DNA from: Sceloporus undulatus
Taxonomy: Eukaryota; Chordata; Lepidosauria; Squamata; Phrynosomatidae
Length of the DNA: 64,000 bases
Direction of reading: 5' to 3'
Assembly: GCF_019175285.1 (NCBI RefSeq)
Contig: NC_056527.1
Span: 115,314,235-115,378,234 of the forward strand
The notes under the pieces were generated by a model, which saw only the letters and a list, made by a program, of their open reading frames with translations, was not told the origin of the DNA and ran no database searches. The number at the start of each line of letters is the position of its first letter. Position 1 is the first letter of the stretch. Made by a program: the position numbers and the translations under genes. Below, one piece after another: positions 23,830 to 35,600 of this stretch.

Positions 23830-24230
23830 CTAGTTTGTAATTTTAAAAGGAAGTGTGAGACTGTTTTCTTTTTCCCTCTTGCCTTTCCCTGTCTTTCTTT
23901 TTTTACTAAGTACCATCTAACTTGTTCTTCATATTCACAGCTTCTGCAGAGACCAAGGTATTAAAGAAAAAGTTTTGTCCCCCTTGTTCCTCGCGCTTGA
24001 AATGGCCAGAGAAGAATCATTGCGTAAAGACCACTGTGAAATTCATCAACATTTCTTTAAGAGCCAAAATAGCAGAGTTGGGGGGCGGATTGCTTTTGAG
24101 ACTATACATCCCAGAATCCCCAGCTGGCTGGGGATTCTGAATGTTTATGGTCCAAAAACAAACTTCCCCAGGCTTTGTAAAAGGGGTATAGCTTTTATAA
24201 AAGATTTTGAATCCCTCTCCGATAGTCACA

Positions 24231-24408
24231 GGCTGCACCTGCATAGCAGAAATAATTCAGTTTGACACCACTTTAGCTGCCACGATGCCGTCCTTCAGAA
24301 ACTTTGGCTTTGTAGTTTTGTGAGGCACCAGCATTCTGGCGGAGATGGCTGAAGACTTTGTAACACTACAAATGCCAGGTGTCAAACTGCATTATTTACA
24401 GATGCACC
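24231..24408. repeat. foldback element, copy 3
   Basis: ggctgcacctgcatagcaga...ttgacaccactttagctgcc versus ccaggtgtcaaactgc...cagatgcacc. The right arm lacks part of the inner repeat, so the copy is shorter. Confidence 0.75.
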
Positions 24409-25119
24409 CACAGTTACTGGCAGTGATAGCCTTCAGCTAAAATATGCTGGCATTTTGGGGCTCTGATACTTTTGCCTTTGTCCATGCCTGGCGTGTGCCC
24501 TCCTGCAACTTTCTGGGAAATCAGACAGTGCCCTTTCATTCCCTCTAACCTTTCGCAGATGAAAACCAAAAGATCTCAGTGTGTAGTCAAGGCAGTCCAT
24601 GTTATTAATGAGGGAAAACACCCAAACGAAGAAGCTGCAGCAGTTTGCTTTTGCCTGAGTCTCCTGGGAAGGGCAAGATTCTGCCTCCTCTTCTCTTTGC
24701 TGAGTGACCTGGGTGCAAATTACTTTTGTGCTTTGAGCTCAAGTGTGCAGCAGATAAAGTAAGCTGAAAACAGCCTCTTCTGAAGAAGTTTCCCACCCTG
24801 AGAGCAAACTAACCTCCCTTTTGTTCAGTCTGAAAACACATCTAGCGAGAAACTGATCTGTGGTTAGAGAGGAAACCCAGTCTCACAGGTTTTTAGTTAT
24901 CTACTGAGGCCTTTGCATTTTGAGTCTTCCTTTTCTCTCAACTCTCTTGACACGGTTGTGTTTGAGGCCACAAGTATTGTATGCAAAAGTGGTGGTGGAG
25001 GTGAGTAAACCTATTTTAAAATATGATCTGTGCAAACAGCGACTGAAAGCATTCAAAACAGACAACGGAGAGACAGCTGTTTGTCATGTTAGACCGTTCC
25101 AGTATAAATAGGGTTATGA

Positions 25120-25340
25120 TGATGATAAAGTTTTATTGCTTGGTCCAAAGACCATTGCAAACAAAGCAAACAATTACAAGGGGGGAAGGAGTCTTGTGGC
25201 ATTTTTAAGATCATGTGAGCCATTTTATGTAATGCACCCATTTGTAACCTGCCTTGACTGCCCCCAGTTTAGGGAAGACAGTAAATATAGCCTGAGCTTT
25301 GGTCAAAGTCCAAAGAGATAGTAGCTGTGTTAGTCTGGAA
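25120..25340. repeat. unclassified dispersed repeat (gtcttgtggca family)
   Basis: ggagtcttgtggcatttttaag and tagtagctgtgttagtctgg occur, in variant form, at 28110-28160 and 44330-44480. Common in reptile DNA; family not named. Confidence 0.5.
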
Positions 25341-25984
25341 AAACCAGCCTGCTTTCTTTCAGTTACTCAAAAATGCTACTTGATCCCTTTTCTTATTGTT
25401 TTTATTGTTGCTTTTCATTACATCTGGTAAGAGTAAAAAGAATAATTTAGAAGATATATATATATATAAAAGAAATAATACAAACAAAGATATCCTGATG
25501 ATCATTAACTCTTTGTCCATCTGTATCTAATTTTAATTTATTTAATTATATCAATTATTATCCTTGCTGCAAAATAACTTTATAAAATTTATAAACTCTA
25601 CACATTGAACTTCTTTTTTTCTTATTTTGTTGTTGTTATTCATTTGGGTACAGCAGTTTTTCATTACTGTATATTTTACCTACAAATATCCAAGGTTTGG
25701 TATATCAGTGGTTTTCCCCATCATCTCAGTTTAAACATTTTAAGACAAAAAAAGAAGATAAAACAATGGGATAAACTTGTCAATGATAGTTTATGTCTTT
25801 ATTTCAAGCCATTACTCCAGGCTGGTTCTCAAGTGCAATGATAAATAATACAATAAAACTATTTTTGTTGCAAATATTAAATAGTGTCTAAAGTCCCAAA
25901 GAGGCTTCTTTTCCTGGAGCTGCAGCAGCAGCAGCAGCAGCAGAAGCGGACGCAGCCCACTGGCGGCGCCTGCCTTGCTCTCTG

Positions 25985-25998
25985 CTGCCCTCTGGCGG
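25985..25998 (-). promoter_or_regulatory. CTCF-like motif
   Basis: On the minus strand the bases read ccgccagagggcag, close to the vertebrate CTCF core CCGCNNGNNGGCAG. Occupancy is not shown by sequence. Confidence 0.4.
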
Positions 25999-26032
25999 CG
26001 GATCCCGGCGGACTCAGAGCAGCGCACGTGAT

Positions 26033-26041
26033 TTCTAGGAA
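26033..26041. promoter_or_regulatory. GAS-type STAT site (TTCTAGGAA)
   Basis: Perfect TTCNNNGAA palindrome inside the putative IRF9 promoter, two bases after a CACGTG E-box. Mammalian IRF9 responds to interferon-gamma and IL-6. Confidence 0.5.
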
Positions 26042-26205
26042 AAGGAGCGAAGGAGTGAAGAAATGGTCAAAGGAGGAGGAGAGAAGGGAGGAGTGGAGCA
26101 GCTGAAGCCGGGGAGGAGGGGCATCCCTATGCAAAGCCCGGGAGCAGCAGCTGGAGGGAAGCCACCCGTGCCAAAGGTGACACTTTTATTATGATTCTGC
26201 TTTTT

Positions 26206-26410
26206 CCCTTCTACCAGATTTGGTTTTTTTTCTTGCAATATCTTTTCCTTCTTTCCTTTCTTCATTCATTCCTTCTTTCTTTCTTTTTTTTCTTTCCTTT
26301 TTCTTTCCTTCTCATTTCTTCCTTTCCCTTCCAGATTTGTTCTTCTTTTTCTTGCAACATTTTTTCTTTCTTGCTTGCTTTCCTTCTTTCTTTCCTTCCT
26401 TCCTTCTAGG
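26206..26410. repeat. (TTTC/TTCC)n pyrimidine tract
   Basis: About 200 bp of almost pure T/C with CTTT and CCTT words just inside IRF9 intron 1. Confidence 0.9.
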
Positions 26411-27059
26411 ACTTATTTGCTTACTTGCACTTTAAGTCCTATAGAGTTCAGTGAGTTCACTAGGGATTTACTCTCAGGTAAAGAACAACGAAGAGTTCTG
26501 TGTTACACCATAAATGTGTTGTTGTTGTTGTTGTTGTTGTTGTATTTATTATTGAACTGCAACCGTTCTTGTTGTTGTTATTATAATCATTTATATCCGC
26601 CTTCCTCCCAATAATGGCTCTCAAGGCGGCTGGCAACATTTTGAAAACAGCACAGATTAAAAACATTACAAAAGTTAAAATAGAAATGTAGAGTGTAAAC
26701 ATTATCTGGTGGCATTTACACATTATGTAGGAATGTAGAATCATATATGAAAAGAATTAAAAAACCTATTGAAATGCATTAAGAATTTCAAATGATCACA
26801 GCAGGAGCCTTGTTAGACTGCATGCCTGAAGTCTATGTTTAATCCAGATTAAAAGCACAACAAAAAGTCAAATGGAAATGTAAAATATACAATTTAAACA
26901 ATCACATTAAAGCAATCTAAAAAGTATTGAAATGCGTTCAAATTATTGCAGCCTGATCTTTTGTACACAACAGGCTGCGCTTGATTGCATGCCTGAAGTG
27001 TGTATGTTACATGTTGTGTATTATAGGAAGTATACAATAGAGAGAGAGAGAGAGAGAGA

Positions 27060-27340
27060 GGCTGAATCTTCCTTACCTGGAATTTTGAAACCCAAAATGC
27101 TTGAAAATATTCCCAAATTGTCCCATGAGTGGCTGAGAGAGTGACACAGTTTGCTTTCTGATGATGGTTCAAAGTACACAAACTTTGTTTCATGCACAGC
27201 ATTATTTAAAACACTGTGTATAAAATTACCTTCAGGCGATGTGCGTAAGGTGCATCTGAAGCATAAATGGCTTCCATCTCCAAGATCATCCCATTTATGT
27301 CTATGCAAGTATTCCAAAATCCAGGCGTTTTGGTTCAGGG
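27060..27340 (-). mobile_element. Tigger/MER2-like DNA transposon remnant, copy 3
   Basis: Complement of copies 1 and 2: ctgaatcttccttacctgga at the left, gcaagtattccaaaatccag at the right, with tttgtttcatgcaca inside. Confidence 0.65.
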
Positions 27341-27462
27341 AGACCCAGCCTTTCCTGATGCGTTCCTTGTATTGTTTATAACATCCCTGAAATAAATAGT
27401 TTAAAATATGTATATAGCATAGTGTATATCAGATACCTGAAATTCTGGGTAACACTTCATGT

Positions 27463-27655
27463 TGTTGTTTGTTGTTGTGTGCTTTCAAGTCATTTCTGAT
27501 TTACGGTGACCTTAAGGTGAGCCTACCGCAGAGTTTTCTGTGGCTGGAAATGTGCGACTTGCCCCATAGGTTCCTATGGCCAAGCAGGGATTCGAACCCT
27601 GGTCTCATGAGTCATAAAGTCTAACACTCAAACCACTACAACACAAACTGGCTTC
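27463..27655 (-). mobile_element. tRNA-derived SINE, reverse
   Basis: gttgttgtgtgctttcaagt tail, tttacggtgaccttaaggtg body and caaaccactacaacacaaac head in reverse order. Confidence 0.75.
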
Positions 27656-28164
27656 ATACTTTAGATTAAGTAAGGTTTTGCCCTCAAACGTATAGAGTGC
27701 AATATTTCCCTTCTGTATTTCCCTTCGTCGGTTTTATCTGCCCCAGACTAATAGTAGTAGCCCTTTGGCTAGTAGTCTTTTCCTTTGGAAACGGTTAATC
27801 TTGGGAATTGTTAATCCATGCTTTCTTTTTGGTGGCACATTAAAACATTTTTATGCCGCCAGGCTTTCCCAAATGGGTGCTATATGTGAAGTTATATATG
27901 AGTTTCTTAAAAGAGTTCTTAAATTTTAAAATTTTAATGATTGTGAGGATGTTTTAACCTTTTGAAATTGTTTAATTGCTTTGTATTTTTAATGTTTCAT
28001 ATTGTTTTAACTTGGACTGTTTTTAACTTGGTTAGCTGCCTTGAGTCCCTCTGCTGGGAGGAAGGCGCAAAATAAATAAATAGAATAATAATAATAATAA
28101 TAATATTAACAATAACTACTTAGAGAGATCTTGTAGCACCTTTGAGACCGAAAGAAAGAAATTG

Positions 28165-28166
28165 GC

Positions 28167-28197
<31 letters not shown>

Positions 28198-28235
28198 GCA
28201 GCAGCAGGAGATACTTACTGGCCAAGGCACTGTGG

Positions 28236-28287
<52 letters not shown>

Positions 28288-28305
28288 AATAATAATAATA
28301 ATAAT
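28165..28305. repeat. (ATG)n / (GAT)n / (AAT)n compound microsatellite
   Basis: Two ATG/GAT blocks (about 28167-28197 and 28235-28287) and an AAT block. The apparent poly-Met and poly-Asp open frame is an artefact of the repeat. Confidence 0.95.
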
Positions 28306-28554
28306 TTATTTATTTGTATTCCACTTTTTCCCAAAGGAATCAAAGTGGATTCCAACAGTATAAATAAAACATCAAACAATTAAAACATTACAATTAAAAA
28401 ACCCCAAGACCCCAACCCATCAACTCATAAAAAGAGATTGAACATCAATGAATTTAAAACTATCCACTAGGAATACATTAAAATTGTGAGTTTGCAATAG
28501 ATAAAGCAAAGGAATCATTTGTAGCACCAGAAAGACCTAATCATTTTAAAGTAA

Positions 28555-28558
<4 letters not shown>

Positions 28559-28581
<23 letters not shown>
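28559..28581. repeat. (CT)n microsatellite
   Basis: Perfect CT run. Confidence 0.95.
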
Positions 28582-28585
<4 letters not shown>

Positions 28586-28859
28586 CATATATATTTATCT
28601 ATCTATTATGCAACAACATATATTTGTTTTTAAGGTGGCACAAAACTGTCGTTTTAATCCTAGTTTTCACTCATCGGCCAGAATCGAACGCAAGTGGCTC
28701 CCAAACATGGCATTGCTTTCCAGTGCGCCTTGGCTCCTTTGTTGGAAGAAAAGTGCAATAGCAAATAAAGAAATTATTAATTTAAATGGCTCCATTCAAT
28801 TAATAGGAACTTGTTAGCCATCACATAGTTATATTGATTCATTGGGTTTATATTGTTGT

Positions 28860-29110
28860 TGGTGGTCAAGACGGATCTCTCCTGACAGGCCTTCCCAGAT
28901 TAGCATCTCACTCGCCCCCATTGACTACAATGTCTTGTCCGTTTTGATAATTTCAACGGTATTGTTTTATTGGTATTGTTTATAATTATGATTTATTGGT
29001 TGTGGTGGGTTTTTGGGACATTGTATTTTGTTGTATTTTAATGTTTTGATGTTGTTATCTGCCTCGATCTTAATGGAGAGGCGGGGTATAAATATTATTA
29101 TTATTATTAT
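28860..29110 (+). mobile_element. LINE 3' end (L2/CR1-like), forward
   Basis: gacggatctctcctgacagg...gcctcgatcttaatggagag then ggcggggtataaatattatt and ATT repeats; same 3' end family as 2935 (reverse). Confidence 0.6.
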
Positions 29111-29446
29111 GGCGGTGTACCTTTATGTCATTTCTGACCTATGGCGACCCTAAGGCAACCCTATTATGTGCTTTTCTTGGCAAGATGTGTTCAAAGGGTG
29201 TTTGCTTTGAGACGTTGATGGAAGGGAAGGGTTTCATCCCTTTCCATTCATGCAGGTAACCCATGTTCTCTGTCTTAGAAATGAACATGAGAGCCTTTTG
29301 GCTGAAGAGTGGGGTAGAAATGCTCTGAATGAATGACTAAATGGCCATTTGCATTGAGAATAACCGTTGTGCTCCAATCCAAACATCTCTCGTCGCAGGC
29401 CTCCCCACAGTTTCTGCCTCTGCCACGCTCCCCTTTGTCTCCACCA

Positions 29447-29635
29447 ATGGCGACGCCACGGAAACGCGTGCGAGCGACCCGGAAACTGCGCCAATGGACG
29501 GTGGAGCAAGTAGAGAGCGGAAAATTCCCCGGTTTGGTTTGGGATGACCCCCCGGCCAAGACCATGTTTCGAATCCCATGGAAACACGCCGGGAAGCAGG
29601 AGTTCCGGCATGATGAGGACGCCGGGTTTTTCAAG
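29447..29635 (+). CDS. IRF9: IRF9 coding exon 1 (DNA-binding domain)
   Basis: Residues 1-63. RKLRQWTVEQVESGKFPGL and FRIPWKHAGKQEFR are near-identical to human. Two possible acceptors (29398 and 29410) precede the ATG and alter only the 5' UTR. Confidence 0.96.
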
Positions 29636-32600
29636 GTACCATGCGCACGTGTCGCATGCAAACGTTGTGGTGCTGGTTATTGGAGATGATTTCAGCTGCA
29701 GAAATAATCCAGTTTGAGACCACTTTAACTGCCCTGGCACAGCGCTAGGGAATCCTGGGAACTGTAGTTTTGTGAGACACTTAGCCTCCTCTGTCAGACA
29801 GAGCTCTGGTGCCACAATAAACTACAGTTCCCAGGAGTCCCTAGCATTGATCCAGGGCAGTTAAAGCGGTCTCAAACTGGATTATTTCTGCAATGTGTTT
29901 CGGTCCTTAAATTGCTTTAATTTCTTCTTTCTTTCTTTCAGGCGTGGGCCATCTTTAAAGGGAAGTACCACCCTGGGGAGCAGCTCAACCCTGCTGCTTG
30001 GAAGACACGCATCCGCTGTGCTTTGAGCAAGAGCCCTGAGTTCGAGGAGGTGCCGGAGCGTTCACGCCTGGATAGCACTGAGCCCTACAAGGTCTACCGC
30101 CTGGTCCCAATCTCTGAGCAGATTGTGGGTATGGAAACCAGCCTCATTCTTAAACCCTCCTTGAGCTTTCTACATTGCCTTCCTTTCAGAAAGTCCCTGG
30201 CAGAAAAGATGTAGTTCCTTTAGGGCAGAGATGGGCAAACTCTGGATCGCATCAGTCGCCAATGACAGAATCAGTGGGATCTGCAGAAATAAAGCAGTTT
30301 GACACCACTTTAACTGCCATAACCTAATTTATTACTTATTATTTTATTTATTTCATTTTTATCTCACCTTTTTCCCAAGTTGGGACCCAAGGTGGCACAC
30401 TGCGCACGCGCGCGCACACACACACACACACATTAAAATGACAATTTAAAATACAATTAAAATAATCCAATTAAAACAGTAAAAAATAAATAAATTTCAG
30501 CATACAAAAATTAAAACATGCAAGGTTAAAATAATCTAAACCACCATCACCCTGCAATAAAACCGCATGCTATGGAATCGTGGGATTTGTAGTTTCGTGA
30601 AATATTTAGCTTTCCCGGGCAGAATGCTCTGGTACCCCACCAAACTATAAATCCCAGGATTCCATTACATGGAGCCATGGAAGTTAAACTGGTCTCAAAC
30701 TGTTTTATACCTGTAACATGGCATCAGCTGAGGAAAAGAAGAGACAGGATGGTCTTAGGACTTTCTTTAAAGGAAAGTCATTGCAGTCTAGAAGCTTCCA
30801 AACGTGGCTTTTTTTTCTTGGTGAGCGGGGTGGCAGCCATTTTGGAGAGGTCCAGAGAGTCCCATGGGTCACAAAATGGCAGTGGCCCTGCGTATTGCCC
30901 CATAGGATGCCGTATTATACTTATGTGGTAAGGCATCCTTTTCCAAGTAGCCATCTTCCCAGTATGTGAGATTCTGGCTGCATCTGCTCTGCAGAATTAA
31001 TGCAGTTTGGCACTGCTTCAGTTGCCAAGGCTTAGTGCTGTGGAATTCTGGGATCTATAGTTCTTTGAGCCTTGTCTGGCAGAGAGCTCTGGTGCCACAA
31101 CAAACTGCAAATCCCAAGTTTCCAATAGCATGGAGCCACAAAGGTTAAAGCGGCATCAAACTGCATTAATTCTGCAGTGTGGCTGTAGCCCATGGCTTTT
31201 GGCATGGGCGATGATGGCTGAGGAAGACGGGAGACATAGTTCAAAAGACCTGGAAATGGGGAAGATTACTCTGCCTTGGATAAATTATGCAAGAAACGGA
31301 TGCTAGTTTGTTCAGTTGATTCTTCAGGCTGAATGGTCCTCCTTTTAGTCAGGAATTTGCCTTTTCATGTGGTGCAGGGTAGATATTGTGCATACTATCT
31401 CCTTCCTCTATGATTATTTTAAATGAATTTAATTGTATTTTACGATGTTTGCTGTATCGTAATTATGTGGATTTGGTTTAAGAAAGCGGGAATAGTGGGG
31501 TTTATTTTATTATGTTATATGTTTTTATTGATGTAAGCCACCTTGGTCTCATTGAAGAGGTGGGATAGAAACAAACAAATAAATATTATTACTATGTTTC
31601 CTCCTCACTCTTGTCCTTTCTCAAGGATGTCAGTCTAAAGCTGAGAAGGCGAAGAAGGCAAAGCTGGGGCGTTCCAAGAAAAACGGTGGTCCCCCTGAGA
31701 GCATCGCTCAGCCCTCTGGCTCCCTTTCGGTCCTCAAAATGGTAAGTCCAAAGGAAGAGAAGGAGGTGGTCCTCCAGAGCCAGCCTGGTATAGTGGCTTG
31801 ACTGTTGGACTAGGGATTTCAGGAATCCAGAGTTCGAATCCCAGCTCAGTCGTGGAAACCCCTTGGCTGACCTCAGGGAAAGGCAATGGCAACCTCCTCT
31901 GAACAAATCTTGCCACGAAAACCCCATGATAGGGTCGCCTTAAGGTTGCTATAAGTTGGAAATGACTTGAAGGCACACAACAATAACAAAATGTTGTTCC
32001 TCAAATAGGTGATTTAGAGGAGCATGATCTATTTGTCTTATTTGTCACCTTTCCTTCCTTCTTCCTTTTATGCAAAACCATGGACTCCATTAAAACACTA
32101 TTATCTGCTTCTTTATTATTTATTTCTTTATTGTTTTATTTATATCTCCTGGTATAGGCATATTTAGGTCTTTTCCACATTATCTGCTTATAGTACTTTG
32201 GTACCACTCTAACTAGCCTAGCTGCCCTCTGTGGCATCCTGGGATTTGTAGTTTGCCGAGGCACTAGAGTTCTCAAACAGGCAATTCTAAGTAAATATCT
32301 CACCAAATTACAAATTTCAGAATTCCACGGAACGAAACAAGAGCAGTCAAAGTGGTATCAAAGTGCTATAATCATGTAGCCTGATTTATGCCCCACTTTT
32401 CTTCCATTACAATACAAGTTAAACCCTATTTTAGCGAAAACCTATGAGTTATTAATTTAGAGAACAATGAAGAAGCAATTAAAAGTGTCATGAGTCCAAT
32501 CTGCACTGCAGAATTAATGCAGTTTGACACCGCTTTAACTGCCATGGCACTCAGTGCTGTGGAAGTCTGAGAATCGTAGTTTATTTTGGCACCTGAGCTC

Positions 32601-35600
32601 TCTTGGCAGAGAAGGCTAAATGTTTCACAATACTACAGTTCCTAGAATCCCATAGCATTGAGCCATGGCAGTTAAAGTGGTGTCAAACTGCATTATTTCT
32701 TCATTGCAGATGCAGCCATGGTCTTTCAGGTGATCTGCACCTAAAACATTATTTTGTTGGTAGTCCCAATTAAAGTAGTCTCAATTGAATCAATTTCTGA
32801 ACAGCTGAACTGCTGAGTGAACTATTGATTAAAGTATTGATTAAACTCAGTTGATTAAACTAGGAGCCTGCATGGTATAGTGGTTTGAATGCTGGGCTAT
32901 GACTCTGGAGAACAGGGTTTCAATCCTGGTTCTGCCATGTAAACCCACTGGGTGGTTTTGGGTGAGTCACACTCTCTCAGCCTCAGAGGATGGCAATGAC
33001 ATCCTGACGTATGGAGAAAATTGGCAAGAAAACCTTAGGGTTGCCATATGTCAGAAAATGACATGAAGGCACACAGCAACAGTAAATTGATTAAACTATT
33101 GATCAAACTATTGATTAAATGAGTCTGCTGAATTTAAGCCTATAGAGGGGGGTCACATGTGTGAAGGGCAGTGTGTGGATGACAGCAAAGTGACATTGGA
33201 GAGGGATCCTGGTTCTAACACACCTTACTATCACCTCCACAGGAAGAGAACTTAGGCCCAGAAGCCATGGCTAGCCACACACCAAGCGCCCTGGACTCCT
33301 CCGCCTTCCAAACTGGGGAGAACAGCCCTCAGCCGGGTGAACCAGGTGGGCGAAAGCCACTTTGCCCTGTAAGTTGTGTCCCCATCCATGTGAATGGAGG
33401 CACCGACAGTTCCTAGAGAAGAATCACTCAGGGGCCATGCGTCCCATTCCTGCATTATGCACATGTATGCCCAGCCAATGCACCCTATGGTTCCTCTTGA
33501 AGAAGTCTGTGTTGAGTGAAGCAACAGGGCATCATCCCAGAAAATAATAATAACTGCATTTATTTATATCCCACATCCTCCCCCCCAAAGTTGGAACTCA
33601 TTTCCATCCAAAGCTGGAAAAAGAATTCCCTTTTGCTGTGCATTTATCCAACATAGTGCCATGGTTTCAGCGTTGGACAACAACTCTGGAGACCAGGGTT
33701 TGAATCCCGCTCTGCCATAGAAACCCACTGGATGACCTTAAGCAAGTCACACTCTCCCAGCCTCAGAGGAAAGCAAAGGCAAACCCCCTCTGAACAAATC
33801 CTGCCAAGAAAACCCTAACCTTTAGGGTCACCATAAGTCAGAAACAACTTGAAGGCACGCACCAACAACAACATAAAGAAATTGTAGTGTCTTGTTTATG
33901 ATAAGGCAGGCAATTGTTGCAAGCCAAGCATGTTTAAAAATCCACATATCCCAAAGGTGGGCCTCCAGATGCTCGCTGGTGTGAGAGCGATTTCATATTT
34001 ATGGCCCTCTTGCAGCTATTTTAAGACTTTCTGACGGCAGAAAGTCAAAGTCCAGGTCACTTTGCTTTGGCAGGGGGAAAAAAGCTTAACTAAAACAGTG
34101 GAAGGATAAAAAATGTGGCAAATGTGGGGATCTTTGGAGACAAAAAAATGTTTTGAAAGAATTTTCAACAAAACTTTTGTTGGGCTCCAGAATAGTCTCT
34201 GAAGTTAATTCCTGCCTGAGAGTAAGCACAGAGTTCAGCAAATTCATCAGGTGTGCCAAAAGAACATTTGTGTAAGGTTTTTCTTTTAGGAAAGGGCAGC
34301 TTGGCCAAACAAAACAGTTGGTTTTTATTTGTTTTAATTTTGAAGTTTTTAATTTCCTGTTGCTTTTCTCTTCTGCCCTAGCAGCAGAGCTGAATAAGAA
34401 CGTTTTTCTCATGAACCTGGATCCTGTCTCCTTGGAGGGCACTGATGGCATGGCAATAGGTGAGATTCCACAGTGGTTCTCTTTCTCTGAAGCAAGCCTT
34501 CTCTGCCGTGGCACCCATGTCTCCATTCTGAATTTGCATTTCCTCGCAAACCAATTGACCTCCTTCAGGTCCCAAATGGGCCTCTATAACTGGTTCTTTT
34601 GGGTACATTGAAAAATATAGAGTTAAGAGCCTTTTGATGTTTGTAAAGATGGCATTGTTTCCATGGATCCATTCTTGGCTAGATAGTCTATAGCTTCTAG
34701 CAGTCGCTGATGTTTCTTTGCATTTCTTGATCTTGGGGAAGGAATGAAAAAATTCTAAGAAAGGTAAAGAAAATCTATTAAATACCCGTCTCTCAGCATT
34801 GGCAGTACCCCCATTGGATATAGAGGCCTTCCAAATGTGGGAGAAGGACTGAAGTCTTCTTCCCATTCTGAGATGCGGAGAGATAGGCCTGACGCAATTT
34901 TCATCCCTGCTTTCTGGAAGAAGTTTTGCTATTTCTTTTAATGTTCTTATGGGGCCTAGAAAGAGTTTGGGATGAGGACTGCTGCTGGTTGTGGTAGCTA
35001 TGCTCAGTCCATTGCTGTCTGCCAAATCTGTTGTCTCCGGGGCAAAAGGGATTTTAATTATATCTTCAATAACAAAAAGAAGTTTGGCCTTGACAGAAAG
35101 GCCTCTTTATCTTTCCAGGTTTTTTGGCAAGATGCTAGAATCTTCTTATCTTTTGTTTCCATGAAAACAGGGTCAACTGAATCACCAAACAGTTTTCCCC
35201 CACTAAAAGGAGCAAAGGTCAGGTTCAGCTTAGAACAGGCATCTATATGCCAATTCTTAAGCCAGGTATGGCATCAGACAGGGACTGAAGCCACATGGGC
35301 CCTAGAACTAAACTGTATTCCATCTCAACTGGCATCTGCAGGAAAAGCAGAGACTTTTGAATACACTTGTCCCTCCATATTCACTAGGGTTAGGGGCACA
35401 AGACCCCCATAGATGTGGGAAAACAACAAATAACAAAAACATTATGTTTTTACTTGAGAGGACACCTCTCTAGGAATCTCTAGGTCCTCCAGTGCAACTC
35501 CGTGATCAACATCTGCCAGACATTGACCATAGAATTGTACTGGAGGAGCTACAAAGGCCTAGTGGAGTGTTCTCTCTAGGAATCTCTTCTAGGTCCTTCA

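Larger units (their letters stand above)
23846..25880. other. RNF31-IRF9 intergenic region
   Basis: No gene seen. Contents: a foldback element (24231-24408), an unclassified dispersed repeat (25120-25340), a short (AT)n tract near 25453 and AT-rich DNA up to the GC-rich IRF9 promoter. Confidence 0.6.
25880..26176 (+). promoter_or_regulatory. IRF9: IRF9 promoter and probable untranslated exon 1
   Basis: A GC-rich island in AT-rich surroundings with a (CAG)n run (25920-25945), a CTCF-like match on the minus strand (25985-25998), an E-box CACGTG (26025-26030) and a STAT/GAS-type TTCTAGGAA (26033-26041). A possible donor, ccaaag/gtgaca, lies at 26176. It is placed where IRF9 should start, 3.3 kb before the ATG exon. 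The cap site and exon limits are inferred. Confidence 0.5.
26177..29398. other. putative IRF9 intron 1
   Basis: No coding sequence. It holds the pyrimidine tract, a (GTT)n run (26518-26543), a GA microsatellite (27041-27061), a reverse Tigger-like copy, a reverse SINE, LINE ends, ATG/GATGAT repeats and a (TC)n run. Confidence 0.55.

Noticed and set aside
26206-26410. Poly-Phe/Leu/Ser membrane-like open frames
   Set aside because: Produced by the TTTC/TTCC low-complexity tract.
28162-28383. Open frame with poly-Met and poly-Asp
   Set aside because: Translation of an ATG/GAT microsatellite.
29234-29815. 193-codon open frame antisense to IRF9 coding exon 1
   Set aside because: Shadow of the GC-rich DNA-binding-domain exon plus a foldback element; no recognisable protein.
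33346-33368. Longer IRF9 coding exon 4 using the gtaagt donor at 33368
   Set aside because: It changes the phase and meets a stop in the next exon with each possible acceptor; kept only as a finding.
9391-33872. tRNA genes suggested by A/B-box-like words
   Set aside because: They are the heads of SINEs, with RTE-type tails and no clean cloverleaf.
34378-35025. 215-codon open frame on the minus strand
   Set aside because: It overlaps IRF9 coding exon 5 in antisense and the DIRS-like fossil; treated as a fossil relic, not a gene.
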